A stretch of 64,000 nucleotides of DNA, from contig NC_084766.1 of the NCBI RefSeq assembly GCF_028858725.1, positions 21,740,501 through 21,804,500 on the forward strand. Direction: 5' to 3'. A program made the position numbers and the translations under genes. The notes below the pieces were generated by a model, which had not been told where the DNA came from, did not search any database, and worked only from the letters and a program-made list of their open reading frames with translations. This DNA is from Colius striatus (taxonomy: Eukaryota > Chordata > Aves > Coliiformes > Coliidae). Shown here in pieces: positions 14,801 to 27,560 of this stretch (positions are counted from its first letter, which is position 1; each line of letters begins with the position of its first letter).

Positions 14801-17800
14801 TTTAATTTAATCTTACACATATAGGAATAAATTAAGAAAGACAGCCCCACCTACTGACACAACGGTTACAGTACAGGATAATAACACGCTGAACAGAAAA
14901 TATGAGTTTTCTTTCCATCTCTTTCACACTGACCTCAAAATCATTTTATACCAGCAAGGCAAGAACTCAAATCTCTCATTTCCCTCTGCTCTGTATGTAA
15001 GCTCAGATGACAAAGAAGTTTCTCATTATCCTGGCCAGAATGTACTGCTAATTGACAGGATAATGTAGGAACTTAGTTCAGCAATGTCAGAAAATCAAGT
15101 TCAATGCAAAGCTAATCGAAGAACCAACTGAAAGCTATCTGAATGGCTCAGCTACATATCATATCTCATGCACTGCTTCCCATGCTCAGGGCTGTAAGAA
15201 CACTTTGTCAAGTCAACAATGGGATAACTCTCACTGCTCAGAATTATTTTTCAACTTTCAGTATTTTTCCAAGTAATACTGGCAATTCTTTTTCCTTTGA
15301 AAACTTTTGATCCCTTTTATCTTTGGGTTTTTTTTCCCCCTTGCCTTTTGAGTGGGTGTATATAGTTCTAGAGTTTTGTTTCAGGACTATTAGTACTGCT
15401 CTTTCCCCTTCCCTTAAAGCTTATATTTCTATAAAATTATAGTTGTTACAAAGAACCTACAGAACTGCCAAGAGAAAGTTGCAGAGTTTCACCACAAAAT
15501 TCTTTGACCATTAGTTTTCTACTGCCTGTGCCTGGCACAGTAAGCTCTCTTGGAAATACTTTGCTTTCCCTTCACTTTAGAGCCTCAGAAACAGACGGTG
15601 TGGAGTCATCCTACAATGAGTTACTTTTGAGCATCTAAGGTGAAGAAGTTCATGCTGGATAGACAGGCTAACACTGCCAGTAATTTCCCCATTATGTAAC
15701 TTGTCTTTCCTCATCTGTTTTTCTGTCTATAGTGCTAAGTCAAGTCACATCCAGAAATAAATATTCACTACATATATAAAGCTCTCAAGTAGGCTAATAC
15801 CCTTGTCCAGTTCTGTTATCTCCTGCTTTTAGAAAACCAGACAGCGCTGTCATAATTTTAAAATTACTACAAGCTTTTCATAACATTTAGCTGTGGTAAA
15901 ACAGATTTGCAAAGGTGATTTTTTTTTCCCTGCTTTTTCCTCTTTGGTGAAAAGTTAATTTAATTATTGAGATACTAGAGAATGGGAAGCACTGGGATGA
16001 ATTAAGTATCACTTTGTAACAGCAGGGAAAAAGAATTAAAAATCATTACTACAGGAATTAAAAAAACCCACAAAAATCAAACAACAACAAAAAAACCCCA
16101 CAAAAACCAAACTGCCACTGGACACAGGAAAATTTAACTTTACAGGGCTGTCAATGCCACAGCATTTTAAGTTGAGAAATTGCTGTATGGAAGCTGATGG
16201 AACATCTTTTCATCTCTAGCTTGTTGCAAGGCATAAAAAGTGACGCAGCATGCGTCATTTTTGTGGCATATGTTCATATTTAACAGGGACTGTTCGATTA
16301 ACAGTTCTTTCATAAAGCTTTTACAATCACTACGTTCAAATATGTTCTACTAATCAATGCAAAACCAGAGATTAATTCTTCAGGTGCATTTTATTAGCAA
16401 TGATGAATATAAATCTCTTATGAAAATACTCTTAGCATTTCAATATATAAGAGTTGTCTATAAAAATATACTACTACATTACAAAGCCAGTAACTTCTAC
16501 AAAGCATATTATTGAACATTCATTTAACAATATATATGACACAGTAAAAATCCTTTAATTAATGATGGAGGTATTTTCACCCCCTTTTTTTGTCAAACAG
16601 TAACTCACATAACATAAGAAATTACTCATTCTGATAGACAGAAATGTTATCACCATAGAAGTCTATGTATCTTCTACCCTGAAGTTAACCTGCATCTGCA
16701 GGAACGTAAAGCCACAACTTTTCTTTGGATGGACAGGCAATTATGACCATTCTGTTGGTAATTTTAACATCCTGCTGAAGCCAGTGTTGCACAACTGCTG
16801 TCAGTATTGCCAACTCTGAATCCAAGCAGGAACAGAGATCATGTTTCTACTACCCTTGTGGGACTGATGCCACAGATGAGCCTACCACAGTTAGAGAATT
16901 AGAAAATAGATTCTTTCTGGTTAACTACTGCTAGTTATCAAGGACACAACTTTTCAAGAGGCTGCCTCTCAAGAAATAACCTTTCTTCCAACAGGCAGCT
17001 CTTCAACAAAATAAAGAAAATACTGCAAGGGGCAAGTGTTTATACTAAATGATGATCAAGGTTGTATTACCCATCTTGCCATTATCAACTGACAGGAAAA
17101 GCTATCTTGGAACAGTTTTTGGAACTGGGAAAGAGCCTAGTTTCAGGTTTCAGAAGAAAAATTATACATGAAACTAGTTATTTCACCAGTGCTGTTATAC
17201 TGAGGTTACTTCATGCCTGGTGTTAAGACAAATACAGGAAATCCACTTTTATCTTGTAGACTGCAATTGTCAAATTCTTAGTGTAGATGCATTTAGAGAG
17301 CTTTTAGAACATACTTTGACAACCAACTTAACCTGAAAGAAATTGTCTGCTGCACAGTGACAGTATATAGCTTTTTCAGGCATCAACTTTCTGTAGAAGA
17401 GTTGGGTACATAAGGCTTTAAGGTGATAGAAGTCCCACTGATGACAACAGATGATTAGTGTTTTGCATAGTAAAGAACATAAGAAACACATTTGTGATGC
17501 ATCAGTACCAACTATACCTTTTTACCCTGTGTTTATGTGCAAAACAACCAATTATTTCTCTTTCTATTCAAGATCCACCAAAATCGGTACATTGAATTAA
17601 CATGTTGAAATTCAAGAGACACTTAACTTTATAGTACAGCAATTACAATGCAACAATAGTCCACCATATTACAAAGGATGAACTTCCTATTAGAAACTTA
17701 CATTTATAGAACTTAAACCCACTGTAAATATCACAAAAACCCTACACGTGATGAACATCAATAACACATTCGACTCAAAGCTCAGAAAAAATAGCATTTG

Positions 17801-20800
17801 ACCCTGAGAAACTTGCTGTATTGAAGTTTAAGCTAAAAAATATTTTGACAGTAAAAAACTGTTCAAGGAGAAGGGAAAAAAAGGAAAGGAAAAAACAGAA
17901 TCTGAAAGAATCAAGGCTCAGCCAGTTTCATTTCAGAATCTCAAACTCTTAAGCTCTAGAAGAAAGAAGTTTGACCATCTTAACAGGAACTCTAAGAAAT
18001 ATTTTCAATTACAAAAAAAAACCCTAACAACATTTTAGGGTATCCATACTTCAGTAAGATTTCATTATCTTTAAGGCTTCCAAGTCTATATTGGAGGAAG
18101 AAATTCCTTTTACAATTGAGGTGGTTGAAAAAACTTAAAGCTTAAAAGTCTTCCATTCTCAAAATCATCTAGAAAAGCTAGTTACAGAAGCTAGCTTGTC
18201 ATGCTTTAGGACTAGAGAAGCCGTAGTCAGAGTCCTTCTTTCTCACCACAGGTAAACAATTCTCTAACAGATGGATCAAAATCAAAATAGTGTTCCAAAA
18301 AATACAATGTTGTCAAACATAGGATCTTGTTTAGGTTATTAGCAACTTAAGTATTTAGGAAGGTTTAGGAACAGCAAAAGAAGTAGACAGAGCCATAACA
18401 AAACCCTATAGGTTCTCAGAAAGAAAAAAACAACCATCTGGGAGTTTTGGCACTACAGGTATGGAAATATATCAAAGGAGTTTCTGCAAGAACATGAGAT
18501 AAAAATTACCAATCACTGTTTCAAGTTGTTGGTTTCAGGTCAGCTTATTTTCTACACTTAAGGGCAAGAAGACAGTCCATTCTTCAGTGGTCTGTTCACT
18601 GAAATAATTTCATCTACAGATCTTTCGATATAAACCTCCACATTATTTTTACTCTATACTGACAAAACAGCACTCATATACTGTAATTTAAACTATTATC
18701 TAATTCCCCTTCCTAATGTTTTCATGCTGTCATCAAGTTCAGGCTACTTTGGTTTTGCCTTTTCCAACAACCTTACTAAAAGAGTTACACTGCTGGATCA
18801 GCTCCCAGGGCAAGCTCACCACACAACCATATAAGCATGACCACTAAGCCAATGGGAGGGAGCAGGACTAGCTGACATTCCAAATTTACATCAGTATGAA
18901 CTGCTTTGGAACCACACCTTTGCAAGTTAATTCAGATGTGTGCATATTGAGCATGAAGTAAAAAATGCATTCTATTTTTCTTCCATGCCCTGAAAGCTGT
19001 TGCTCAATGGCAATGATGGCTGAACAGAAGAACAAACAATTCCAGTTTACAATTTCAAGTATTAAGCAAAATGAGTGTCAAACTGGGATTTTATTATTAT
19101 ATCAGGCTGTAAAGATATGTGAAAGCAGTTTCATACTACTCCTGACTTTGTCAGCAGCAGCTGAACTTCAGCCTTCAGGAAAAGCAGAGAATGGACAACT
19201 ATAAGCAGGGTCTGATTTACCACTCCGGTGAAATCTGCTTGTGTCCATAAATGTGTATGCATTCAGAGTGCTGAATGTACAGAATCTTGCACAAACATGG
19301 CTCTTCACATCCAGATGCATCCCAAAGTAGTATATACATTCCAGTCCTTTGGGACTCAAGTCCCTAAATCTGACCTGCCATAATGCAATGCTTATTGGCA
19401 AAAGAAAATATACGTGACTAGAAATCTGTAAATCAAAATAGTAAAACATACACAATCTTTAGTGATTTGGAAAAATCCCCCCACACATACGGAGTCCACA
19501 GAATGCTGTAGACTCCTTTAGAAAAAACACTATAGTGAGTAAATAACTGAAAACCACCTCATGATACGACAAATCAAATAAAGATTCAAGTCAAAATTTT
19601 CTTTAACCACTTCTGAGACTAGACCTAAAAATACACACGACTCCATTCGGGAAAATCCCCCTGCCCAATACTAAACATATAGTGCTCCTCAAACAGGAAA
19701 GATATTAAAATCAATAACCCAAGCCTTGTTGCTATCAAGATAGAGCCTATAAAAGTGAGAGGATGTGTATGAGAGGTGACTAAGTGCAGATTTGAAAAGG
19801 CCAGCTGTAGAAATGAGGCTGAAACTGCCCACTAGCACTGCGTGATGTAGTGTGGATGCCAGCACGTCATGAGATATGTACATATAGCTTCACCCTCCCT
19901 ACTTGTTCTGTAGAATCTCTGCTATTCCTTGACCAACCAGCATTTACTGTGAAATTGCAATTACTCTGTACTTCTGTAAATTCTTAGTAAATAGGAAGAT
20001 TTACAGTAAAGCATTTGCCCAGCTTTATGACGGTCAAAACTTAAACTTGGTCTCATAAAGAATTCTTTTACAAAAGAATCTCAACAGATGGATCATAAGT
20101 AGCATTTAAAATAACCTCTATTAAATACCTAAAAAAATATAATATTTTGCATAGAATAAAGGAAAGTGCAGCTACAGCATAACATTCCATACCACAAGAA
20201 ATGGCTAATTTATGAGTGGTATACAATTAACTCTTGTGTCTCATCACTGAGATTGCAGCACCAAAAGATATGTTGATTGGGAAAAAAAAACCCCACATTA
20301 AAAAAAAAAAGGGATTAAGTTATTTCATTATGTCTGTAAAGTGGGTACAAACGTTTTAAATTCTTTTTAAGAGGACATAAAGCCAATAGATATCTTTCAC
20401 AAGTTAATCCTCTGTTCATATAATTTGGAAAGATGAAACAGCCTTTGTTCTTTTAGAATCCAAATTAAAAATAAATCCCCATTTGGCATCTGTTTTGGAG
20501 AAAAAAAAAAGTCTTGTAGTCTGCAAGTTTTATCTATTCTATAGAAGTTGAATGTTGATAAGATCTTCATTCTTTTCTAACTTTTGTACTGCAATCACTC
20601 TGGTAATTAAGCACAGAATAGTGTTAAATAAGCCTAGCAGACCCATTCCCACTGTTCAGAAGAATGAAGAACAGGTCTAAGAAGTAGAGAATCAGGAATT
20701 TTAGGTTGTCCACTTTTGACAGGAAAACAAGCAACTTTTAAATATATCTCTACTTCTCCTATTTGCATGCCTAAATATAAGAAAAAAAGCATATACCTAA

Positions 20801-20851
20801 TCAGTTCTCAAAACATATTCAATTTGGGGTTCTTTTTATAAATCAACTTAC
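8881..20851. other. Intergenic, AT-rich, no gene seen
   Basis: About 12 kb downstream of SLC35G1. No coding similarity and no CR1 motif was recognised. It contains an isolated perfect hairpin at about 16234-16263 and A-rich simple sequence near 16060-16110. Confidence 0.75.
16234..16263. repeat. Inverted repeat with TGACGCA arms
   Basis: TGACGCA (16241-16247), a GCA loop, then TGCGTCA (16251-16257). Flanking A and T runs extend the stem on both sides, giving a near-perfect stem of about 12-13 bp with two CpG-containing ATF/MAF-like half sites. Confidence 0.7.
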
Positions 20852-20968
20852 TTTATTGGCTATAACTTGGTACTACAATTTGGTAAATGAGATAAAATAA
20901 ATAAAAAATAAATATTTTATGTATATCTCAAGATCAGTTTTATCTGCAAGGAATTAGTGTCTGTGTCC
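20852..20968 (-). other. SLC35G1: SLC35G1 proximal 3' UTR with AATAAA signal
   Basis: The minus strand has AATAAA at 20857-20852 (context GCCAATAAAGTAAG), about 112 nt past the stop. This is the nearest sense-strand polyadenylation hexamer. More distal sites further left are possible because the flank is AT-rich. Confidence 0.5.
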
Positions 20969-21728
20969 TTAGATTTCATTTTGCTTGGCTTTTTTCAGGC
21001 TTTGTCGCCACTTGCGAATGGCAGTTCCACAACTACTTGCTACTACACAAAGGGCACCACCCACAGTCCACCATGTCGGTATATGATTGAGAAAAATAAT
21101 TTGTAAAATAAAAGCAAACACCACATCCATTGTTCTCATCATGGCTACAGGTCCAGCTTTCTCTATCTGCAATGCTTTTGTGAGTAATATCTGACCCCCT
21201 AACCCTAACAAGCCTATTGATATAAGAAGAACCCTGTCTTTGCCACAATATGGTAAACGCCATTCATTCATAACAAACAGTGCTATAACACATCCAATTA
21301 AACCAATGACTGCATAATACCAAATTGACAAAAAATAATGCACAGATTTTCCCACTTTCCTTATTATAACAATAGTTGAAGCTACAGATACTGTGCTTGC
21401 AATTGCTGCTATAGTCCCTTTAATGTGATCTGTGTAACTTCCCTCAATCCCAGTGACGTGTGACCCAAACAGAAACGGTGGTCTGGCAATCAGAACCACT
21501 CCAGTGATTGCAAAGAGGGTAAATAGAAGATCCCAAGCACTGTATTTCTCTTTGAGAAAGATCCATGCCAGCAATGATGTAAAAACAGGACCAGTAAAAG
21601 TTATAACAGTGGCATCAGCCAGTGGCATGACTTGGAAAGCATAGTAGAGAAGAACCATTGCGCAGGAGCCAAGGAATCCTCGGAAGAAAAGAAACATTCT
21701 TTTACCCTTTGGTCCCAAAAATCCTGTT
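20969..21728 (-). CDS. SLC35G1: SLC35G1 coding exon 3 (TM3-TM10 and stop)
   Basis: 760 nt encode residues 132-383, opening after GTTTTTTCAG with [12 protein letters not shown]. It contains the core of the first EamA repeat and all of the second. The tail is [15 protein letters not shown], with a dibasic-rich C-terminus and TAA at 20971-20969. The tail is longer than the human end as I remember it. Confidence 0.96.
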
Positions 21729-24700
21729 CTGAAAAAACAAGAAATGTCATGTTAATGTCACTGGCTTGTTTATCTCATAACCAACATGAATAACCAATTA
21801 CCTTTAAACGTACACACCATTCTACATTGTACACATCTTTCTAGATGAGGGAGCTATCTTCAAATATCAAAATACTTTTAACTGTCTGATCACAGACCAA
21901 TTTATTCCCATCACCACCCCCCAATCTGAATCCAGAACCTGTTCATTAGCTATTAATTTTTTGCTTTCAAAATAATCCAAGAATATCTAGAAATTACCTT
22001 CTAGTTTTTAAGAACATCGCTTCAGGGAAGACCAATACATTTGATATATTTTTTGAGAAACCTCTACAATTCAGAGAGGCAAATATTTTAATTGTTCTGA
22101 ATTGTACTAATTCAACTAATCTGAAACAATACAGTTATGCAATTTAAGTCTAAATTAAAGTAATATTGCAGTCTGATTTGAGCAAACATTCTAGATGTAG
22201 TTTAAAGAAATAACTTTATAAACATTTGCAACACTTACTTGTAGTATATTAAACCAGGAAGAACAAATGCCATTTGCAAAACACATCGAATTGCACTCAC
22301 TTCCACTGAATGTACATCTTCTATTTTTTTAAGAAATAAAGAGGCCACTGAGAAAAGGAAGGCAGCCAGTACAGTATAAAACAGACCAAGTCCTGGACAC
22401 TCAGCTTTCTTCTTTGCTCCTGCAATAGATAAACTCCAGTTAATAATGATCCATTTGAAGACTTCTCAGGTCAGACAGCTCTACATACTGCAGTGCTCCA
22501 CACATTTTTGTAGCTATTCTGTGGTAGAGGACACGGGAAACAAAAGAAACAAATGTGAATACTGTGGGTGTTAGCAGGAGACAAGAGATGAACTCTAATA
22601 ATTTCAGTACAAAACTTCTCACAGTTCTACATCAGTTAGCAGGCTTTACTTCTTGGAGGCATCAGACTAGTTTAGGCGATTCACTACAGGACCAGTTGTA
22701 TGACTCTGATCACCACCAAGGACCAATAAACAGAACTGAAGGCAAAATAGTCTACTTTCAGATTCTGAAACACTGGAAGTTATTAGCTTGGGAATCATTT
22801 GATTATTAAGTTAAGTGAGGATCATTAGGCCAATGGATTAAAGGCCAACATCACATCAGTCTTCAAAAAGGACAACTTGAGACAGGCCGGTCAGCCTCAC
22901 CTCCATCCCTGGAAAGGTGATGGAACAACTCATCCTGAACATAATCACTAAACATATGAAGGAAATGGTGGTTATCAGAATCATAGAATGGTAGGGTTGG
23001 AAGGGAGCTTTAGAGATCATTTAGTCCAATCCCCCTGCAGAAGCAGGTTCACCTAGATCAGGTAGCATAGAAACATGTCCAGGCAGGTCTTGAAGACCTC
23101 CAAGGAAGGAGACTCCACAATCCCCCTGGGCAGCCTGTGCCACTGCTCTGTCACCCTCACAGTGAAATAGTTTTTCTCTTGTATTTAAGTGAAACTTTTT
23201 GTGTTCCAGCTTCATTCCATTACCCCTTGTCCTGTTACTAGCTACTATGGACAAAAAGGGATGTCCCAACCTCCTGACACCCACCCTTTAGATGTTTGTA
23301 AATGTTCATAAGATCTTCCCTCAGTCTCCTCTTCTCCAGACTAAACAACCCCAGTTGCCACAGCCTTTCCTCATATGAAAGATGTTCCATTCCCCTGATG
23401 ATCTTGGTGGCCCTGCACTGGACTCTCTCCAGCACTTCCCTGTCCCTCTTGAGCTGAGGAGCCCAGAACTGGACACACAACTTCAGTTGAGGCCTCACCA
23501 GGGCAGAGTAGAGAGAGAGAAGAACCTCCCTTGACCTGCTGGCCACACTCTTCTTGATGCATCCCAGGATGCCAGTGGCCTTCTTGGTTATCAGGGGGAG
23601 TCAACATGGTTTCATCAAGGGGAAATCCTGTTTGACCAACCTGATAGCCTTCTATGAGAGCATGACTGTCTGGCTAGATGAGGGGAGAGCAGTGGATGTC
23701 CTCTACCTTGACTTCAGCAAGGCTTTTGACATCGTTTCCCATAACATCCTCATCAGAAAGCTCAAGCAGTGTGGCCTGCTTAGAGTACTGACTATCTATC
23801 ACAGTTCCAAGAAGATTTTAGTTTCACCTTCGTTTATGCCTATTTATCAGACCTTCTCTTCCTGAACCAGTTTCTCAAGTCAAATGCTTCTGTTCAAGCT
23901 TTCCTATTGCTTCAGGCTCTCTTTGGCAACGTAATCTTCCTCATTCCACCTATCTTCTCAACTATTAAAGAAAAAAAAAACCAACCACCAAACCACAAAG
24001 AGAAAGGCTGAATTAATTGCTGCTGACTTCAACATCACAACCAAAGAAAATAGTCTTTTTCACTACTGTTTTGCTGCCTAAGAGGAACAGTCTTTCCACT
24101 GAACCTAGAGGTGAACCACCATGGAAAACAGAACCCATCTAAAAATTTGAGTGGGGTGTTACCTCACTATCCCTTTTCTTTATGTTTGCATAAAATATTG
24201 GGAAGTTACCTTTCCTTTAAAGACACTCTCTAAAGAGAACTCCATGTCCCTGAGGCAGTTTTGATAAAAAGGTGTCTTATCTCATATTAGTGTAGAAGCC
24301 TGTGAACCTTATGGCTCCTCTCAAACATCAAAAGGAGGGCACTGCTGTGAGTTGCTTAGCAACTAAATATGGGTTTTGCTGGGTTTTTTTTGTTTTGTTT
24401 TAGGTGTATGTTTCTTTTTAAATTAACAAAACTTGACACATACCATTTTGATCCTGCTTGAGGTCAGCACTCATGGCTGAGAAATTGCATCTTACTACCT
24501 AAGAGCTAAGACTGAAGGCTGATACAGTGTGTACATAATAGGTTCTGGCTTTAATAGTTCTAGATACCCTGGCTTTACAAATGCAACCTGAATTTAAAGT
24601 AGGCAGAAGGCATGCTTTTCAATCAAGGAATCCAGCCACATTACAGCTGAAAATGAATGCCAGTTTCTACTAGAAATATTCTCCTTTAGCAACAGCCACT

Positions 24701-27088
24701 TATATAAAGGTGACTATAAAAACTACACCAACCAATACTGTACTGGGGCATCTAACAACTATGAAACAGTGTTCATGAATTACAATGTCCTAATCCACGG
24801 AATCGCACAACAGAACTACAAAACCAACAACATCTCTAATAGTAAAGCAAGAGGAATCAGACTGGCCTACAACTGAAATGGGAAATTGAAATCCAGGCTG
24901 GTTGATGGATGAACACAGCACAAACAGAACTATTAACTTTTATTTTCAGGCATGATAGCACATTTGATTACTACTGGACAAAACCAGTTTAAATAATGGA
25001 AGTGTTGAAATGGAAAACCAATCAACTTAAAGCAAAGTAAACTGAGAGGATTTAATACCCAGAACTAAACTTTGGATTAGAAGGAACAAAGGAAAAACAG
25101 AGGTAACTCATTTTTGTAAGCTACCCAGTACACCAAGCCTATCAAAACCAGTACCCTGTAATACTAGAATTTAAGCCATCAGCATCTCATTGCCAAAGCA
25201 TGTACTCAGTACAATTAAAAGGTGTTTTATTTCCTTTTAAAAATAAAATGGTACAAGTTCTTCCACCAAAAACAAGCATTGCAGTTCTGAAGAGTACTTA
25301 TTTCAAAATGCCTTGTAAGGAGAAGTTAGGTTACAATAACATTCCCACCCCATGAAATATTAAGCCTCCAAACGCTAGCCCAGCACCATCAAAACACTCA
25401 CACACTTATGCTTTTAAGAAAAGTGTAGCAGCTTGAAAATAAAGTTTCAAGCAGTACCCAAGTCCTCTTTTCTCAATGGTTATAGATTTGAGATTTGGTT
25501 TTCCAGTTTTATTCTCTGGCCATCTCCACATGTAAGGCTTTCAAACAATCTTCTACTCCTGTTTTTAAGTCCTAGTCAAATGCCTCTCACTACACACCAT
25601 TTCCTGTGTAAATTCTTTTTGTTTGCATTTTAATGCCACACTTTCTGGCAAAAAGAAGTTTTATACTTGCTAAACATATACAGTGAAGGAAATCACGCTT
25701 CTCACATACATGCCTCTTGAGAAGAGCAGCAGAGGCAGAAGACTACTGTCTATGGGGAAGGTGGCCAGTGAGATGATTCCCACAGGCCTTCAGGAAAGAG
25801 TGATCCACTCTTCACACCACAAGAAACAGAACTTAAGTAAAGTAAACAGACATAAGTAAAGTGCCAGGAGCATAACAGCCTGCATGTGAACTAATCATGG
25901 TCATGTGGACAAGATCTAAGCATGATTCATAAAGTTCAGACATTGACTCAACATTTTGTTAGATAGACTACAAAGACTTTTTGGTGAATAAATGCAAGTT
26001 TCTCAGGATTTCAAATATTGGCTTTGTTTCCCCTGAAAGTGACACTAACAGGAATTTCTCTGGTGAAGTACCCTATCTCTTCTGGCCTCTCCATTGCTCA
26101 CTAGCTAAAAAGATGGACCCGTTATTCATTTTCTCATGGACAGTCAATTGCAGTCTGTATTTAATAAGGAATACCTTTTCAGTCAAGTTGTTTAAAAATT
26201 ACATATGCTAAAGTGCTTCAAATAACTCGAAAAAATATTTTCAGATGGCGTTTGTTTTACAAGAAAGTCACATTAAGCTTAAAAAAACGTTGCACATTTT
26301 GCAGCAAATTTGTGGCTTTTAACAATTCAAAATGAGCAAGAAGCAAAGCACTGGTTAAGATAAAACAAGAAGTATGGCTCAGACTAAAGCAAGAATTACA
26401 AAGGATGTGACAGCTGCAAGGACATGAACTTGCTGAACAGCACTCATGCCACTCCTCAACACATTCACAGTGCCAGAAGGCCACACTACTAGAAGGCACC
26501 TCGATTCACCCAAACACATCAAGTCTTGCTTTAAAACTTTTGGCAACGGGACGCACTGCTTCCCCGAGGGACAATCGCCATCGAAGCTCCCAGAGATGCG
26601 ACCCCGCAGCAGCCCGTCGCTGGGGCGGAGGCGCCGGGCACCGGGAGCGGCGAGGCTGCGGGCCCCCGCCCGCGGGAGGCCGGTACAGGTGCCGGGCGCC
26701 CTCTGCGGCCGCCTCAGCTCGGTCCGCGCCCCACCGCGGCGTGCGGCGAGCCCCGGTGCCCTCGGAGCCGCTTCCTCTTCCTCCGCCCCACCGGCAATGT
26801 CACCCTCAGAGCGGACAGCCCAGCCGGGAGGGCGCCGCCCGCTCCCCTGCCCCGATTGCCAGCCTCGCCCTCCTCACCGGGTGCCTTGTAGCAGCACGGC
26901 CAGGACGAGCCCGAGCAGCAGCCACAAACGCGGCGCTCTTCGGCGCCCGTCGCCTCCGTGCCGGGCGCTGGGCATGGGCAAGGTTGTCCCGTACCCGCAC
27001 CGTCCTCCCGGCTCAGCGGCACCGCCGCCTCCTTCCCGCCCGCTGCCGGAGCGGCGGCGGCGGCCTCACCGCCCTGACACAGCACCAT
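20969..27088 (-). CDS. SLC35G1: SLC35G1, solute carrier family 35 member G1, complete 3-exon CDS
   Basis: The spliced CDS joins 27088-26878, 22419-22239 and 21728-20969. That is 1152 nt, giving 383 aa and TAA. The introns are GT-AG and phases match (G|GA and AA|A). The protein has a variable Ala/Cys-rich cytosolic N-terminus (1-71), a basic [11 protein letters not shown] lead-in, then about ten membrane helices arranged as two EamA repeats (about 80-217 and 230-370). Conserved stretches include [28 protein letters not shown] and [15 protein letters not shown]. Known of the family: human SLC35G1 (TMEM20/POST) is a 365-aa membrane protein described as a STIM1 partner and more recently as a citrate exporter. 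Substrate and localisation in this species are inference. Identity is by remembered similarity. Confidence 0.95.
21729..22238 (-). other. SLC35G1 intron 2 (510 nt)
   Basis: GT-AG intron of plain AT-rich sequence. No repeats were recognised. Confidence 0.9.
22239..22419 (-). CDS. SLC35G1: SLC35G1 coding exon 2 (TM1-TM2)
   Basis: 181 nt encode residues 72-130: [15 protein letters not shown], a first helix, [16 protein letters not shown], then a second helix ending LIYYK. The acceptor is CTATTGCAG before 22419 and the donor is AA|GTAAGT at 22238. It was located from the family sequence and is not obvious as an open frame. Confidence 0.93.
22838..23790 (+). mobile_element. CR1 LINE fragment (ORF2 reverse transcriptase), host of a nested insertion
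   Basis: The plus-strand CR1 is split into 22838-22978 and 23595-23790. The left part contains GCCGGTCAGCCTCACCTCCA and GGAAAGGTGATGGAACAACT. The right part encodes [19 protein letters not shown] and [16 protein letters not shown], including the RT segment leading toward the catalytic domain. It lacks the normal CR1 3' end, so it was cut by a later deletion or rearrangement. It lies antisense in SLC35G1 intron 1. Confidence 0.9.
22979..23584 (-). mobile_element. CR1 LINE, 5'-truncated, inserted in an older CR1
   Basis: On the minus strand it reads from the RT C-terminal region ([20 protein letters not shown], then [18 protein letters not shown]) through to the CR1 3' tail ending CCATTCTATGATT. 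It is flanked by a perfect 10-bp duplication TGGTTATCAG at 22969-22978 and 23585-23594. The host CR1 reading resumes across the two copies. The frame is broken, so it is not active. Confidence 0.92.
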
Positions 27089-27560
27089 GAGGACGGCGGG
27101 CTGCCCGCGATGCTCCCGGCGCCTCTCAAGCCGACACCTGGCCTCCTGCGCATGCGGTGCCACCGCCCAGCGCTGCCCGGCTCCCTCCTTTCCCCCGCCC
27201 CGGGAGCGCACAGCGCTCCGGGGTGGGGGAAGGCTATATCGAGTCGCAGCTTCACCACCGCCCCGGGCCGGGCCACGCCTGGAGACAGCGGGGTTGCCAG
27301 GCTGATACCTGCGCGAACGCTCGGCAGGAGCTCAGCGCCCGTCCCGGCATGGGAGCCAGCGCGCTGCCCAGCTCTCCCCCGCGTCCCCGCAGCCCGCCGT
27401 GGCCCCCCTGAGAGCGAGGAGCTGCGCCCGGGCGAGGGGCCTGGGCTGCACCGGGGCTCGGCAGGGAGCAGCGAGGCGGCGGTGTCTCGGGAGGGGGAGC
27501 TCGCATCGCGCCGGAGCGGAGCCGGGTCCCGCCGGCTGCCGTGAGGCGCGGGGGAAGGCG
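26540..27560 (-). promoter_or_regulatory. SLC35G1: CpG island over SLC35G1 exon 1 and promoter
   Basis: About 1 kb of GC-rich, CpG-dense DNA in AT-rich surroundings, with several GGGCGG/CCGCCC boxes. It covers exon 1 and several hundred bases upstream. It has the form of a TATA-less housekeeping-type promoter. Long open frames on both strands here are a by-product of the high GC content. Confidence 0.85.
26878..27088 (-). CDS. SLC35G1: SLC35G1 coding exon 1
   Basis: 211 nt encode [20 protein letters not shown] and onward to the Cys-rich [16 protein letters not shown], ending one base into Gly71 at CCCG|GTGAGG. The ATG at 27088-27086 is the only in-frame AUG I find in the open region. The frame stays open upstream, so a more distal start cannot be excluded from sequence alone. 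The CCxxxP-AKKK join matches the mammalian exon 1/2 boundary. The Ala run comes from a short GCC/CGG repeat. The cysteine cluster next to TM1 could be palmitoylated (inference). Confidence 0.8.

Noticed and set aside
21195-21215. Telomere-like CCCTAACCCTAAC
   Set aside because: It lies inside SLC35G1 exon 3 and encodes the conserved LLGLGGQ stretch. Two units are not an interstitial telomere.
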